Origin: Chitinophagaceae bacterium
Lineage (GTDB): Bacteria > Bacteroidota > Bacteroidia > Chitinophagales > Chitinophagaceae
Reading direction: 5' to 3'
Assembly (NCBI GenBank): GCA_016722465.1
Contig: JADKJC010000001.1
Span: forward strand, 1,742,007 to 1,806,006
DNA length: 64,000 bases
Part shown: positions 16,174 through 26,748 of the stretch, piece by piece
Numbering within the stretch: the first letter of the stretch is position 1
Layout: each line of letters begins with the position of its first letter
Translations under genes and position numbers: made by a program
The notes under the pieces: generated by a model
Database searches by the model: none
Told to the model about the DNA's origin: nothing
Seen by the model: only the letters and a program-made list of their open reading frames with translations

Positions 16174-17526
16174 ATGAAATTATTTTTATCCGCTGCTTTA
16201 CTGTCATTTATTTTATTGTCACATCCTACCATTGCCCAGCCTGTGCTTAGTTTAAGCCCTGTTATTACCGGCTTATCACAACCCATGCAGGTAGTACATG
16301 CAGGAGATAATAGCGGCAGAATTTTTATTGTTCAAAAAGGCGGTATCATCAGGGTATTTGACAAGGCCTATGCCTCGCTGGGTACTTTTCTTACTGTTAC
16401 AGGCATTACTTCTTCTGGTGAAAGAGGCTTGCTTAGTCTGGCCTTTCACCCTGACTATATTAATAATGGTCTATTTTATGTTTATTATACCAATGGCACC
16501 GGTAGCCTTGAACTGGCAAGGTATAAAGTAAGTGCCAACCCGAATGTAGCAGATGCTACATCAAAAGTTATTTTAAAAACAATACTGCATCCCACCAATA
16601 CCAATCACAATGGTGGTGAATTGCATTTTGGCCCTGAAGGATACCTTTATCTTTCTACGGGTGATGGTGGCGGTGGCGGCGATTTGCCCAACAATGCCCA
16701 GACAACAACAGTACTCTTGGGGAAAATGCTGCGTTTTGCAGTAGATACCTCCTCTGTTGCTCCATATTATAGCGTACCTGCTGATAATCCATTTGCAAAT
16801 GAGGTATTTGCTTATGGTTTAAGGAATCCTTTTCGCTGGAGCTTTGACAAGCTGAATTATGATATGTGGATTGGAGATGTGGGCCAGGATTCTTATGAGG
16901 AGATTAATCACAAGCGGTATGACTCCACAAAAGGAGTAAACTATGGCTGGCGTTGTTATGAAGGAAACAATACTTACAACACCACTGGCTGTGGCCCAAT
17001 TTCAAACTATAGTTTTCCCGTGTTGGCCTACTCAACTCCCAGTCCTTCGGGGTCTATAACCGGTGGCACAGTGTATCGGGGAGAAACATACCTTAGCCTG
17101 CAGGGTTACTATGTTGGAACCGATTTTTACACAGGGCGTTTTTTCAAAATCAAATATGATTCACTGGCACATACTTATGACACCTCATCACAGTTAATTA
17201 CGCCAACTGGTATTTCAGATTTTGGAGAAACGGAAAACGGCGAACTCTATGCCACCTGCCTTAATAATGGGAATGTTTACAGGGTCGTGTCCAACGGTTC
17301 TATTCAGTATACATTTACCGGCAATGGTAACTGGGATGTAGCCGGTAACTGGAGTAATAATACAATCCCACCATCGACATTACCAGCCGGCTGTGTTATT
17401 GCAATCAGACCTGTTACAAATGGAGAATGTGTACTGAATGTACAGCAGACAATACCGGCAGGAACTAAAATAATTATTGAAAATAACAAGCAGTTCAGGA
17501 TCAATGGAAATCTGACAGTGCAGTAA
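16174..17526 (+). CDS. Secreted PQQ-dependent sugar dehydrogenase (YliI/sorbosone dehydrogenase type)
   Basis: 450 residues. A signal peptide ends at AQP (about residue 22). Residues about 30-365 form the six-bladed soluble glucose/sorbosone dehydrogenase propeller: GLSQPMQVVHAGDNSGRIF, SSGERGLLSLAFHPDY, HNGGELHFGPEGYLYLSTGDGG (catalytic His region), FAYGLRNPFRWSFD and WIGDVGQDSYEEI. The last about 80 residues (FTGNGNWDVAGNWSNN...) form a small extra domain of the type found in secreted Bacteroidota proteins. It oxidises aldose sugars in the periplasm with PQQ; no pqq synthesis genes are visible in the window, so PQQ would have to come from elsewhere. Confidence 0.85.
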   Translation: MKLFLSAALLSFILLSHPTIAQPVLSLSPVITGLSQPMQVVHAGDNSGRIFIVQKGGIIRVFDKAYASLGTFLTVTGITSSGERGLLSLAFHPDYINNGLFYVYYTNGTGSLELARYKVSANPNVADATSKVILKTILHPTNTNHNGGELHFGPEGYLYLSTGDGGGGGDLPNNAQTTTVLLGKMLRFAVDTSSVAPYYSVPADNPFANEVFAYGLRNPFRWSFDKLNYDMWIGDVGQDSYEEINHKRYDSTKGVNYGWRCYEGNNTYNTTGCGPISNYSFPVLAYSTPSPSGSITGGTVYRGETYLSLQGYYVGTDFYTGRFFKIKYDSLAHTYDTSSQLITPTGISDFGETENGELYATCLNNGNVYRVVSNGSIQYTFTGNGNWDVAGNWSNNTIPPSTLPAGCVIAIRPVTNGECVLNVQQTIPAGTKIIIENNKQFRINGNLTVQ

Positions 17527-17546
17527 ATTACTCAATTTAAACCAGG

Positions 17547-18041
17547 TCAAGCTGCATATTCCACCATGTGTTCTTTTGCAACTGGTAAAGAAAGATACCA
17601 GCACAGGCCCAGCAACAGGTAATTATTTTCAACACTACTGTTTGCTTTTGCAGTTGAAGCAGCGCTGCTGGAAGCGGCATCTAAAAAACAGTTTAATATA
17701 GGCATTCCGGATTCGCTATCATGAATAATCAGTTCACCTGACGGGCTGTTTGATATTTGATAATCATATTTTTTTGATTCAATGGTTACTGACCCTTCTT
17801 TACCAAACCATTTGTCATAGTTCATATGGCCTATCTCCATATCATACTCATTGTGGAAAATATATTTACCGGTAAGGGCACCGGTACTTTCAATGAAAAA
17901 CAGCCGGTGATTCCCTTCGCAATTCATACGTACACTGTGGTGAACCGGGTTGTATTTTATAACCATAATACATTTGTCATGCTCAACCAGGTGATATTCC
18001 TGTATTAACGACTGGAGGCTGTTTACCAAAACCCATTTCAT
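17547..18041 (-). CDS. Conserved-looking hypothetical protein
   Basis: 164 residues, not recognised. The N-terminal 110 residues are beta-rich (YHLVEHDKCIMVIKYN, VRMNCEGNHRLFFIES, GKYIFHNEYDMEIGHM, KYDYQISNSPSGELIIHD). The C-terminal part has a Ser/Ala stretch and a short hydrophobic segment (YLLLGLCWYLSL). No signal peptide. Convergent with the sugar dehydrogenase gene. Confidence 0.55.
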   Translation of the reverse strand: MKWVLVNSLQSLIQEYHLVEHDKCIMVIKYNPVHHSVRMNCEGNHRLFFIESTGALTGKYIFHNEYDMEIGHMNYDKWFGKEGSVTIESKKYDYQISNSPSGELIIHDSESGMPILNCFLDAASSSAASTAKANSSVENNYLLLGLCWYLSLPVAKEHMVEYAA

Positions 18042-18498
18042 ATTGCAACTATTAAAGGTAAAAATTACGCAATAACTATCCTACATGCAATGGCAGGGAG
18101 ATTTGGTAACAATTAATTAATACAGGAGAGTAACTTAATTTTTTTTGTTCACTAATAAGTGAAGTTAGTCCCGTTGTTGTTTAACAAATTCCCTTTTTGG
18201 GGTATTGCACAGGCGGTAAAAAAGTTCCATTTTGCATATATAACATGCTTTGCTTGTATAGTTTACCTGGCCCGTTTTCTTCCGTACATTATCTATATGC
18301 CTGTACCTGAAATCAACCACAGATGGGCATTTCCGTACCTTTTTTATAACTAAAATATACCCAGTGAAATCAACAACTAAAAAATTTGTCAAAAAAATTG
18401 CTAATTTTGTTAGTGTTAATAAAAGAAACCCATTATCTTTGATTTCGAAATTAATTTTACAACGCACAATCAGATACATCACTTAAAAAAATCTAACA
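18042..18498. promoter_or_regulatory. Long recA upstream region with a candidate -7 box
   Basis: 457 bp without a gene. TAATTTTG at 18402-18409 fits TAnnTTTG and lies 90 bp before the recA ATG. No clear -33 box at standard spacing and no recognisable LexA-type palindrome were seen. The rest is AT-rich with nothing identifiable. Confidence 0.4.
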
Positions 18499-19500
18499 AT
18501 GAGTAACGCAGAAAAATTAAAGGCGCTGAAGTTAACCATGGATAAAATTGATAAAGACTTCGGAAAAGGATCGGTAATGATAATGGGTGAAAAGACCCAC
18601 GTAGAACAGGAAGTGATTTCAACAGGGTCGCTTGGATTGGATGTAGCATTGGGTATTGGTGGATTGCCCAAAGGAAGGGTAGTGGAAATTTACGGACCAG
18701 AAAGTAGTGGTAAAACCACCGTTGCAACGCATGTAATTGCAGAGGCCCAAAAGAAAGGAGGCATGTGTGCTTTTATTGATGCAGAGCATGCATTTGACAG
18801 TGTTTATGCACAAAAATTAGGAGTAGATATAGATAATTTATTGATCTCTCAACCAGATTATGGTGAGCAGGCGTTGGAAATTGCAGACCGCCTCATTCTG
18901 TCTGGAGCACTGGATGTGGTGGTAATTGATTCCGTAGCCGCATTGGTTCCTAAAAGTGAATTGGAAGGAGAAATGGGCGACAGTAAAATGGGGCTACAGG
19001 CAAGGTTGATGAGCCAGGCATTGCGTAAGCTGACTGCTACCATTTCAAAAACGAATTGCTGCTGCATATTCATTAACCAGCTAAGGGAGAAAATAGGTGT
19101 GATGTTCGGTAATCCTGAAACCACTACCGGAGGTAATGCATTAAAATTCTATGCTTCTGTAAGATTAGATATCCGCCGTATGGCCCAGATAAAGGATGGC
19201 GATACAGCAACCGGCAACAGGGTAAAAGTAAAAGTGGTTAAGAATAAAGTGGCACCTCCATTCCGCAATGCTGAATTTGATATAATTTTTGGAGAGGGTA
19301 TTTCTAAAGTAGGTGAAATTATTGACATGGGTGTAGAAATGGGCATTGTACAAAAAAGTGGCAGCTGGTTCAGTTATGATGCTAATAAATTGGGACAGGG
19401 CAGGGACTCTGTAAAAGAACTTCTGCGTGATAATCCGGAAATGGCCGCAGAAATTGAAGCTAAAATAAGGGCTAAGATAGCAGAGATGCAGGCAGTGTAA
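18499..19500 (+). CDS. recA: Recombinase RecA
   Basis: 333 residues. RecA forms ATP-dependent filaments on single-stranded DNA for strand exchange and SOS signalling. The Walker [19 protein letters not shown] is at about residue 66, Walker [11 protein letters not shown] near 140 and the L2/DNA-binding segment [25 protein letters not shown] near 190-210. The C-terminal domain is complete. A strong terminator follows. No recX next to it; recX lies 11 kb away. Confidence 0.97.
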   Translation: MSNAEKLKALKLTMDKIDKDFGKGSVMIMGEKTHVEQEVISTGSLGLDVALGIGGLPKGRVVEIYGPESSGKTTVATHVIAEAQKKGGMCAFIDAEHAFDSVYAQKLGVDIDNLLISQPDYGEQALEIADRLILSGALDVVVIDSVAALVPKSELEGEMGDSKMGLQARLMSQALRKLTATISKTNCCCIFINQLREKIGVMFGNPETTTGGNALKFYASVRLDIRRMAQIKDGDTATGNRVKVKVVKNKVAPPFRNAEFDIIFGEGISKVGEIIDMGVEMGIVQKSGSWFSYDANKLGQGRDSVKELLRDNPEMAAEIEAKIRAKIAEMQAV

Positions 19501-19529
19501 ATTTTCGTTAGATGGGTTAGTAAATATAA

Positions 19530-19556
19530 GACCGCTCTTTTTAGGGCGGTTTTTTA
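19530..19556 (+). terminator. recA terminator
   Basis: ACCGC-CTTTTTAG-GCGGT-type stem (19531-19550, loop with TCTTTTTAGG) followed by TTTTTT. Confidence 0.75.
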
Positions 19557-19598
19557 ATTATGAGCGAATAAAATAATGAGTTGATCAGATTAATTATA

Positions 19599-20204
19599 CT
19601 ATAGTGTAATTGCTTCAGGTACATACGATGAAAAAAAGGATACTGGCATGCTGCAACAAATATTGATCAAGCTGAAGCTGCGATTATTTTTTGCATTTAC
19701 AAATTCAAGCATTCCTTCTCTTCCCGGTTCTTTCCCGGAGCCTGATTTTTTAATACCGCCAAACAGGAGCTTTGGATCAGTTTTTACTAGGAAATTTATG
19801 AAAACAGAACCGCTTTGAATTTTTCTTGCCATGGAAATCCCCTTTTCCATATCCCCGGTCCAGATACTGCCGCAGAGACCATAAGAGGAATCATTAGCAA
19901 TGGCAATTGCTTCAGTTTCATCACTGGCTGTTATAACGGTACCCAATGGCCCAAATGTTTCCTGGTCAAACACAGGCATCCCTTTTTTTACATTCATCAG
20001 TAAAGACGGCGGAAAATTGCAACCACTTACACCACCCCCATTTATAAGTTGTGCCCCAAGCTGAATGGATTGCTTCATTTGCCAATAGAGTTTCACTGAA
20101 AGATCAAGCATTGCCATTGGTGCAGTGGTTGTGTTGTTATCAAAAGGATCTCCCTGCTTTAGTTTTATTATTCCATCATTTAACTCCTGCAAAAAATCAT
20201 TCAT
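19599..20204 (-). pseudogene. Remnant of a succinate-semialdehyde-type aldehyde dehydrogenase
   Basis: 201 residues matching only the C-terminal part of an NAD(P)-dependent aldehyde dehydrogenase: GMPVFDQETFGPLGTVITASDETEAIAIANDSSYGLCGSIWTGD, then FGGIKKSGSGKEPGREGMLEFVN. The N-terminal two thirds, with the Rossmann fold and most of the catalytic domain including the nucleophilic Cys, are missing, and no matching frame is seen upstream to 20320. The last about 25 residues diverge after EFVNAKN, where the family normally ends. A truncated leftover is the most likely reading. Confidence 0.75.
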
Positions 20205-20373
20205 GGCATCCTTCCATACAATAATGGATATTCAGCAATTACCTGTTGGGTATATGGAAAAATGGATTGAAACATTTTCATACTGATTGTAATATTGAAC
20301 GAATAGATTGTAAAACTATTTGCTTTTGCTAAATTGTATAATAATAAAATCCTTACAACTACAATGGCTATCA

Positions 20374-21291
20374 ATGGATCAAATTAAAAACTTTGATGAG
20401 TTCTACCAAATAAAGCTGAAGCCTTACCTGGATGACCTGAGGTGGCAAAACAAAAAAGCAGACAGGTGGGGAGTTATCAGTGTACTGGCTTGTGTATTTA
20501 TTATACCTGCACTGGTATTTGGCCTCTCCGACGCTTCGGGAAATTATGGCGGATGGATTATTGTTTGGGCTATTGCGACCATTATAGTAAGTGTTTATAA
20601 TTACACAAAAACAAATGATGAATATGAAAGCAATTTCAAAGAACAAATTATAAAGCAGGTAATAGATTTTATTCACCCGGGTTTGAAATATAAACCGGAT
20701 AGCTGTATCAGTTCTGTTAATTATAAAAACAGCAGCCTGTATAGGGGATACTATGATGATTATGATGGCGATGATTTGATAGAAGGCACTTATAAAAATG
20801 TATACTTTAAATGTTCTGAATTAAATGTTTCAAGGAGGAACAATAGCATTGTTTTTAAAGGACTTTTTTTTGAGGCACCGCTAAATAACTGCAGTGGCGG
20901 CACCTATGTCTGGCTGAAAAACAACCTCCAGTTACCTGCAAGCATTGCCGATGAAAGATACCGATTGATACCAATGCCACAGGTTGTAAGGGTTGATTGC
21001 CACAATGGTGATTTTGAAAAACACTATGCCGTTTACACTACAGATATCAATGAAGCCTCGTCACTCATTGATGCACAAATGATGCAATGCATCATGGATT
21101 TCAAAAGACAGATAAACAGGGATTTTGTTTTGTCTTTTGTAGCAGGTATGTGTTATGTAGCCATTCCTATTAATGAGCGTTTATTGGAACCGCAAAGCGG
21201 CGACCCGGCGGACAAAGAAGAAATTCAAAACTATTTTTTTACAGTATTACTCATACTCAGTATCATTAATAAATTGAAATTGCAAAAATGA
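20374..21291 (+). CDS. DUF3137-family membrane protein
   Basis: About 305 residues starting MDQIKNFDEFYQ at 20374; the frame is open 18 codons further up. Two hydrophobic segments (WGVISVLACVFIIPALVFGL and GGWIIVWAIATIIVSVY, about residues 30-80) are followed by a soluble domain: LKYKPDSCISSVNY, DDLIEGTYKNVYFKCSELNV, VVRVDCHNGDFEKHYAVYTTDINEAS and FVAGMCYVAIPI. The layout matches DUF3137, whose function is unknown. A short stretch DDYDGDD could bind cations. Confidence 0.7.
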   Translation: MDQIKNFDEFYQIKLKPYLDDLRWQNKKADRWGVISVLACVFIIPALVFGLSDASGNYGGWIIVWAIATIIVSVYNYTKTNDEYESNFKEQIIKQVIDFIHPGLKYKPDSCISSVNYKNSSLYRGYYDDYDGDDLIEGTYKNVYFKCSELNVSRRNNSIVFKGLFFEAPLNNCSGGTYVWLKNNLQLPASIADERYRLIPMPQVVRVDCHNGDFEKHYAVYTTDINEASSLIDAQMMQCIMDFKRQINRDFVLSFVAGMCYVAIPINERLLEPQSGDPADKEEIQNYFFTVLLILSIINKLKLQK

Positions 21292-21307
21292 CAGCGATTG
21301 GCCCGTT

Positions 21308-21862
21308 TTATTTTTTGGGTGCCAGGAGTGAATAAATCAGTGAGTCAAAAAACTTTCCATTGTAATAATAGTTCTCTTTAAAATAAGCCTCCTTGATAAA
21401 ATTATTTTTTTTCAGCAATTTCACCGAAGCAATATTTGCAGGATTAACATTGGCTTCTACAGAATGCAGATTCATTGTTTCAAAGCCATATTTCAATACG
21501 GCCTGCATTGCTTCATTCATCACCCCTTTTCCCTGTAGATCAGGATGCAATACATAACCGATCTCTGCCCGGTAATGTTCTTTTTGCATGCGCCAGTAAC
21601 CAATAGTGCCAATGATCAAGGGCTTATTTTTTAAAGTGATACCCCATAATATGCTGTTATTGTTTAGCTGATCTTGTTGGATAAGATTGATGAAATCTTT
21701 TGCTTCTTCATCCGATGTTGCAGGTGCTTTGTCAAGATATTGCAGCACACGTTGATCTGAACGTAGAAAAAAAATTTCATTGGCATCGGTTTGTTCAACT
21801 GCCCTCAGTACTAATCTTTCGGTTGAGAGAATAGGAAAAGGTGTAAAATTTAACTGGAGCAT
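21308..21862 (-). CDS. GNAT acetyltransferase (RimJ/RimL-like)
   Basis: 184 residues. FPILSTERLVLRAVEQTDANEIFFLRSD at the start, IGTIGYWRMQKEHYRAEIGYVLHPDLQGKGVMNEAMQAVL at the acetyl-CoA loop (QGKGVM) and HSVEANVNPANIASVKLLKKNNF near the end. This is the pattern of ribosomal-protein-type N-acetyltransferases; the target is unknown. Faces the DUF3137 gene tail to tail. Confidence 0.85.
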   Translation of the reverse strand: MLQLNFTPFPILSTERLVLRAVEQTDANEIFFLRSDQRVLQYLDKAPATSDEEAKDFINLIQQDQLNNNSILWGITLKNKPLIIGTIGYWRMQKEHYRAEIGYVLHPDLQGKGVMNEAMQAVLKYGFETMNLHSVEANVNPANIASVKLLKKNNFIKEAYFKENYYYNGKFFDSLIYSLLAPKK

Positions 21863-21924
21863 TTTAACTGATTGAATGAGTAAAAATAATCAACTCATTG
21901 TTGTTAATACAAATGAATGATCAA

Positions 21925-21958
21925 ATAAAAAACCCGGGGTTGAGAAACTTCCGGGTTA
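21925..21958 (-). terminator. Terminator after asnS
   Basis: AACCCGG (21931-21937) and CCGGGTT (21951-21957) form a stem; in the minus direction it is followed by TTTTTTATTT. Confidence 0.65.
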
Positions 21959-22042
21959 AAAAACTAAATCTGGTGACAATCAAAAGCGCTTAAAAGGATC
22001 GTGTCTCAAGTTTACCGGTCAGGCACCGGAAGAGGCATGGTT

Positions 22043-23497
22043 TTAAAACTCTGCACTTTTTGGATACCTTGGAAATGGAATCACATCCCTGATATTTCCC
22101 ATGCCGGTAACAAACTGTACCATTCTTTCAAAGCCAAGCCCAAAGCCGGCATGCGGGCAAGAGCCAAATCTTCTTGTATCCAGGTACCAGTACAATTCCT
22201 CCGCCGGGATATGCATGTCCTTCATTTTTTGCTCCAGCTTTTCCAGCCTTTCCTCCCTTTGAGAACCACCAACAATTTCCCCGATGCCAGGTGCCAAAAT
22301 ATCCATAGCGGATACGGTTTGCCTTCCGGGGTCGCAGTTATCATCCAGCCTCATATAAAAAGATTTGATGGCTGCAGGATAGTTCGTAAGAATCACGGGC
22401 TTCTTAAAATGTTTTTCTACCAGGTATCTTTCATGCTCACTCTGCAGATCCATTCCCCAACCTTCGATCGGGTACTGGAATTTTTTCTTCTTGTTGTGAT
22501 TGCTCTCTTTTAAAATTTCAATGGCCTGGGTATAAGTGATCCTTTCAAAATCATTGTTCAAAACAAAGGCTAACTTTTCCATCAATCCCATCTCACTTCT
22601 CTTGTCTTGCGGCAATGATTTTTCTTCTTCTTCCAAACGTTGTGATAAAAACTCCAGGTCTTCCCTGTTAGTATCCATCGCATGTTTGATAATGTACTTG
22701 ATGAACTCTTCGGCAAGATTGGCATTGTCCTCCAAATCATAAAAAGCCATCTCGGGCTCTATCATCCAGAACTCTGCAAGATGCCTGGTGGTGTTACTGT
22801 TCTCCGCACGGAAAGTTGGCCCGAAGGTGTAAATATCACTGAAGGCCATCGCTGCCAACTCGCCTTCCAATTGCCCGCTAACGGTAAGGTTGGTGCTGCG
22901 GCCAAAAAAATCTTCTTTGAAATTAACAGAACCGTCTTCATTCCTGGGTGCAGTGCCATCAACAGGCAATGTGGTTACCCGGAACATTTCACCTGCACCC
23001 TCTGCATCACTGGCCGTAATGACAGGCGTGTGCATGTAAACAAATCCTTTATCATTGAAGAATTTATGAACCGCAAAAGCCAGTGAATGGCGCACCCTGA
23101 AAACAGAACCAAAGGTATTGGTACGGAAACGCAGGTGGGCAATCTCCCTTAAAAACTCAAGGCTGTGTTTTTTGGGTTGTAATGGAAATTTTTCCGCATC
23201 ACTATCTCCCAGTATTTCTATAGAAGTGGCTTTTAATTCAACTTTTTGTCCTTTACCCAAAGAAGCAATGACCTCACCGGTTGCTTTGATACAAGCCCCG
23301 GTGGTGATCCTTTTTAAAATGGCCTCATCAAACTTGCCCAACTCTGCCAGCACCTGCAGATTATTATTGGTGCTGCCATCGTTCAATGCTATAAACTGGT
23401 TGTTGCGGAAGGTTCTTACCCATCCCATCACAGTGGCCTGGTAGTTTACAGTGTCGCTGGCCAGTAGTTCTTTGATCTTGATCCTTTTGTTGAACAT
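22043..23497 (-). CDS. asnS: Asparagine-tRNA ligase
   Basis: About 484 residues from ATG at 23497 ([12 protein letters not shown]); the open frame continues seven codons upstream. The N-terminal OB-fold ([20 protein letters not shown]) binds the anticodon. Class II motifs follow: [20 protein letters not shown], motif 2 [28 protein letters not shown] and motif 3 [16 protein letters not shown]. It charges tRNA-Asn with asparagine in the cytosol. Confidence 0.95.
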   Translation of the reverse strand: MFNKRIKIKELLASDTVNYQATVMGWVRTFRNNQFIALNDGSTNNNLQVLAELGKFDEAILKRITTGACIKATGEVIASLGKGQKVELKATSIEILGDSDAEKFPLQPKKHSLEFLREIAHLRFRTNTFGSVFRVRHSLAFAVHKFFNDKGFVYMHTPVITASDAEGAGEMFRVTTLPVDGTAPRNEDGSVNFKEDFFGRSTNLTVSGQLEGELAAMAFSDIYTFGPTFRAENSNTTRHLAEFWMIEPEMAFYDLEDNANLAEEFIKYIIKHAMDTNREDLEFLSQRLEEEEKSLPQDKRSEMGLMEKLAFVLNNDFERITYTQAIEILKESNHNKKKKFQYPIEGWGMDLQSEHERYLVEKHFKKPVILTNYPAAIKSFYMRLDDNCDPGRQTVSAMDILAPGIGEIVGGSQREERLEKLEQKMKDMHIPAEELYWYLDTRRFGSCPHAGFGLGFERMVQFVTGMGNIRDVIPFPRYPKSAEF

Positions 23498-23672
23498 AAC
23501 AATTTTTTGTGGCTGCAAATATAACGTGGATTTGGGAGGATTGAAATGCGGATTTAAATGATTGCTGTGATTTTGATGATTGTTGGGCCCGGTACTATAA
23601 TTTTACTTTCAAAATATAGTAATATGGGATGTAAAATCATATCAATCATCCCGATTATGCCAAATCATTATT

Positions 23673-24656
23673 ATGAAAATTGCATTCTTTTCCACTAAAT
23701 CATACGACAGGGAATTTTTCAACCGCTATATCACCACACATGAGATCATTTACTTTGAAGCCCGGCTTGGCACACAAACAGTAAACCTTACCGCCGGCTG
23801 TGATGCGGTTTGTGTATTTGTAAACGACAGGTTACATGCAGCGGTGATCGGCGAATTAAAAAAAGCCGGCGTAAAACTGGTAGCCCTGCGTTGTGCCGGC
23901 TTTAATAATGTGGACCTGGAAGCAGCCAAAGGCAATGGCATTAAAGTGGTAAGGGTACCGGCTTATTCACCACATGCGGTGGCAGAACATGCTGTGGCTC
24001 TCATTATGACACTCAACCGTAAAACGCACAAAGCATACAACCGGGTAAGGGAGGGCAACTTTTCTTTGGAGCGCCTTACCGGTTTTGACCTGTATGAAAA
24101 AACAGTTGGTGTGGTGGGTACCGGCAAGATCGGCCAGGCATTTTGCGATATCATGCTGGGCTTTGGTTGCAGGGTGCTTGCCTTTGACCTGATGGAAAAT
24201 AAGGAACTGGCTGCAAAAGGAGTTGAATATGCGCCGTTAATAGATGTATTACAGTATAGTGATGTCATTTCATTGCACTGTCCTTTAAATGAACAGACCA
24301 AACACATTATCAATCAGCAAACCATTGGCATGATGAAAGAAGGTGTAATGCTCATCAACACCAGCCGTGGTGCATTGATTGATACAGTGGCCGTGATAGA
24401 ATCGTTGAAAAACGGAAAGATTGGATACCTGGGCCTGGATGTATACGAACAGGAAGAAAAACTGTTCTTTAAAGACCTTTCAGAAAATATTATTCAGGAT
24501 GATGTGATTATGCGGCTGCTGAGTTTCCCTAATGTACTGATCACTTCTCACCAGGGATTCTTCACGGAAGAAGCATTAACGCAAATAGCCCAGACCACTT
24601 TGGGCAATATAGATGCATTTGAAGCTGGATTGCCATTGATGAATGCCGTTGTGTAA
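23673..24656 (+). CDS. D-2-hydroxyacid dehydrogenase (D-lactate dehydrogenase-like)
   Basis: 327 residues. NAD-binding GVVGTGKIGQAFCDIMLGFG, the RCAGFNNVDLEAA segment, PAYSPHAVAEHAVALIMTLNRK, the INTSRGALIDT catalytic Arg region and the YEQEEKLFFKD...ITSHQGFFTEEAL Glu/His pair are all present. This pattern is closest to LdhA-type D-lactate dehydrogenases reducing pyruvate. Cytosolic, alone in its orientation block. Confidence 0.87.
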   Translation: MKIAFFSTKSYDREFFNRYITTHEIIYFEARLGTQTVNLTAGCDAVCVFVNDRLHAAVIGELKKAGVKLVALRCAGFNNVDLEAAKGNGIKVVRVPAYSPHAVAEHAVALIMTLNRKTHKAYNRVREGNFSLERLTGFDLYEKTVGVVGTGKIGQAFCDIMLGFGCRVLAFDLMENKELAAKGVEYAPLIDVLQYSDVISLHCPLNEQTKHIINQQTIGMMKEGVMLINTSRGALIDTVAVIESLKNGKIGYLGLDVYEQEEKLFFKDLSENIIQDDVIMRLLSFPNVLITSHQGFFTEEALTQIAQTTLGNIDAFEAGLPLMNAVV

Positions 24657-24919
24657 ACAATAAAACCCGGCTTAAGTGGCTAATGCCGGATGTATAAGCT
24701 ATGGGAATTACTGCATAAATGCAGTTGGTAAAGACAATGCAGCCAACAAAAATTTTTCATTTTCTCAAAAACAGCGTAATATTGTGCCGGAATCATTACT
24801 GAAGGTCTTTCCAATCATCCAATTGCATCAGTCACATTCCAATCAACATTAATTTCCAATTACATTTTTTTCAAAGTTTTTAAGATCGACTTTTTTGAAA
24901 AATTCATTTTCATCTTTTT

Positions 24920-26551
24920 ATGTACGACATTTTACAACTGAACGACATGCTCGTTCCTGAGCTGCAGGATATTGCTGAACAGCTTGCCATTACCAATTAC
25001 AAAAAATTAGAAAAACAGGATCTTGTCAACAAGATATTAGACAAACAGTCTGTTGCTGATGCTGAAGGAAAAGACGAAAAACCTAAACGCAAACGCATTA
25101 TCAAAACAACCGATAAAGAGGGGGATGCCCCCAAAGAAAAGGCCGCACCAAAGCACGAAGTAAAGGCAGTTAAAAAAGCAGAGCCTTTGCATGATAAAAA
25201 AAGGCCTGTAAAAAAAGCAGAACCTGTAGAACCGGAAGAAGAAGAAGAACTTCAGCCGATCACGAGTGAACAAAGCACTATTCCTGCCTCCATTGCTTCG
25301 TTGTTACAGCAGGAAGATGAAATGGATAACCAGCAAAAACAGCCGGATGTAGCACAGTTTGAGCAGGTTCCTGCCAGCCAGCAACCAGCCAGGCAATATC
25401 AAACAAGAAGAGACCAGCAGGTATTCAACATTGAATTTGATGGTATCATTCTTGGTGAAGGTGTACTGGAAATGATGCCTGACGGATATGGATTTTTACG
25501 CAGCAGCGATTATAATTATTTATCTTCTCCCGATGATATTTATGTTTCTCCCTCTCAGATTAAATTATTTGGTTTAAAAACAGGCGATACCGTTTACGGT
25601 TCGGTTCGTCCGCCAAAAGAAGGGGAGAAATACTTTGCATTATTAAAAGTAGAAACCATCAACGGTAAAAGCCCTGATGAAGTAAGAGACAGGGTTCCTT
25701 TTGATTACCTGACACCATTATTCCCTTTTGAAAAATTAAACCTCGTCACACAATCGAATAATTACAGCACCAGGATCATGGATCTGTTTACGCCGATAGG
25801 TAAAGGCCAGCGTGGATTGATTGTTGCCCAGCCCAAAACGGGTAAAACAATGTTGCTGAAAGAACTGGCCAATGCCATTGCAGAAAATCATCCTGAATGT
25901 TACCTGATGATTGTACTGGTGGATGAAAGGCCCGAAGAGGTAACAGATATGGAACGCAGCGTAAAAGCAGAAGTTATTGCCTCTACATTTGATGAACCTG
26001 CAGAAAAACATGTGAAAGTTTCAACCATTGCATTGCAAAAAGCAAAACGTTTGGTAGAATGTGGACATGATGTAGTGATATTGCTGGACAGTATTACCAG
26101 GCTGGCAAGAGCACACAATACTGTAGCGCCATCAAGCGGTAAAGTGTTGAGTGGTGGTGTGGAAGCCAATGCTATGCAAAAACCAAAACAATTCTTTGGC
26201 GCTGCCCGTAAAATTGAATTTGGCGGATCGTTGACCATTATTGCAACAGCATTGGTTGATACCGGTAGTAAAATGGATGAGGTGATCTTTGAAGAATTCA
26301 AAGGTACCGGTAACATGGAATTGCAGCTTGACAGGAAACTGAGTAACAGGCGTATTTACCCTGCTATTGATATTGTATCCTCTTCTACACGTCGTGATGA
26401 CCTGTTGCTGGAAAAAGATGTTGCACAGCGTATGTGGGTATTGCGTAAGCACATGGCCGACATGAACACAGAAGAAGCGATCAATATGCTGCTCAAAAAC
26501 ATGAGAGGCACAAAAGACAACATGGAATTTTTGACGAGTATGAACGGGTAA
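24920..26551 (+). CDS. rho: Transcription termination factor Rho
   Basis: 543 residues. An N-terminal Rho_N helix bundle ([34 protein letters not shown]) is followed by a charged Lys/Glu-rich insertion, about residues 45-150, a typical but variable feature of Bacteroidota Rho. Then an RNA-binding OB domain ([21 protein letters not shown]) and the RecA-like ATPase with P-loop [19 protein letters not shown], Walker [18 protein letters not shown] and the Q/R loops. It ends transcripts by ATP-driven translocation on RNA. Confidence 0.96.
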   Translation: MYDILQLNDMLVPELQDIAEQLAITNYKKLEKQDLVNKILDKQSVADAEGKDEKPKRKRIIKTTDKEGDAPKEKAAPKHEVKAVKKAEPLHDKKRPVKKAEPVEPEEEEELQPITSEQSTIPASIASLLQQEDEMDNQQKQPDVAQFEQVPASQQPARQYQTRRDQQVFNIEFDGIILGEGVLEMMPDGYGFLRSSDYNYLSSPDDIYVSPSQIKLFGLKTGDTVYGSVRPPKEGEKYFALLKVETINGKSPDEVRDRVPFDYLTPLFPFEKLNLVTQSNNYSTRIMDLFTPIGKGQRGLIVAQPKTGKTMLLKELANAIAENHPECYLMIVLVDERPEEVTDMERSVKAEVIASTFDEPAEKHVKVSTIALQKAKRLVECGHDVVILLDSITRLARAHNTVAPSSGKVLSGGVEANAMQKPKQFFGAARKIEFGGSLTIIATALVDTGSKMDEVIFEEFKGTGNMELQLDRKLSNRRIYPAIDIVSSSTRRDDLLLEKDVAQRMWVLRKHMADMNTEEAINMLLKNMRGTKDNMEFLTSMNG

Positions 26552-26602
26552 AATTAATGTGCTGATTAGCTAATCTGCTAATTGAACTTTTAATAAACTA
26601 TA

Positions 26603-26635
26603 GCCGCTGGTTTTTTGCCAGCGGTTTTATTTTTT
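26603..26635 (+). terminator. rho terminator
   Basis: CCGCTGG (26604-26610), a TTTTTTG loop, CCAGCGG (26618-26624), then TTTTATTTTTT. Confidence 0.75.
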
Positions 26636-26748
26636 GATACCCAACAATAAATCTTTATGCATCATTGTTGTGTCACTCCCTTGTACGGCATACCTTTGAG
26701 CGGCATACAATGCGTTTCTAAAAATTGAATGATACGGGGCAAAATCAT

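Noticed and set aside
16174..17526. Type IX secretion tail on the sugar dehydrogenase
   Set aside because: The C-terminal extra domain lacks the P-N-P and final Lys-rich strand pattern seen in the 1046-residue protein.
22001..22513. Long open frame antisense to asnS
   Set aside because: It lies wholly within the well-conserved asnS coding sequence, has no recognisable domain and no start signal; a frame shadow.
25118..25135. GGGGGATGCCCCC in rho as another inserted palindromic element
   Set aside because: It lies in the variable Lys/Glu-rich region, is short and lacks the flanks shared by the repeat family; chance is enough.
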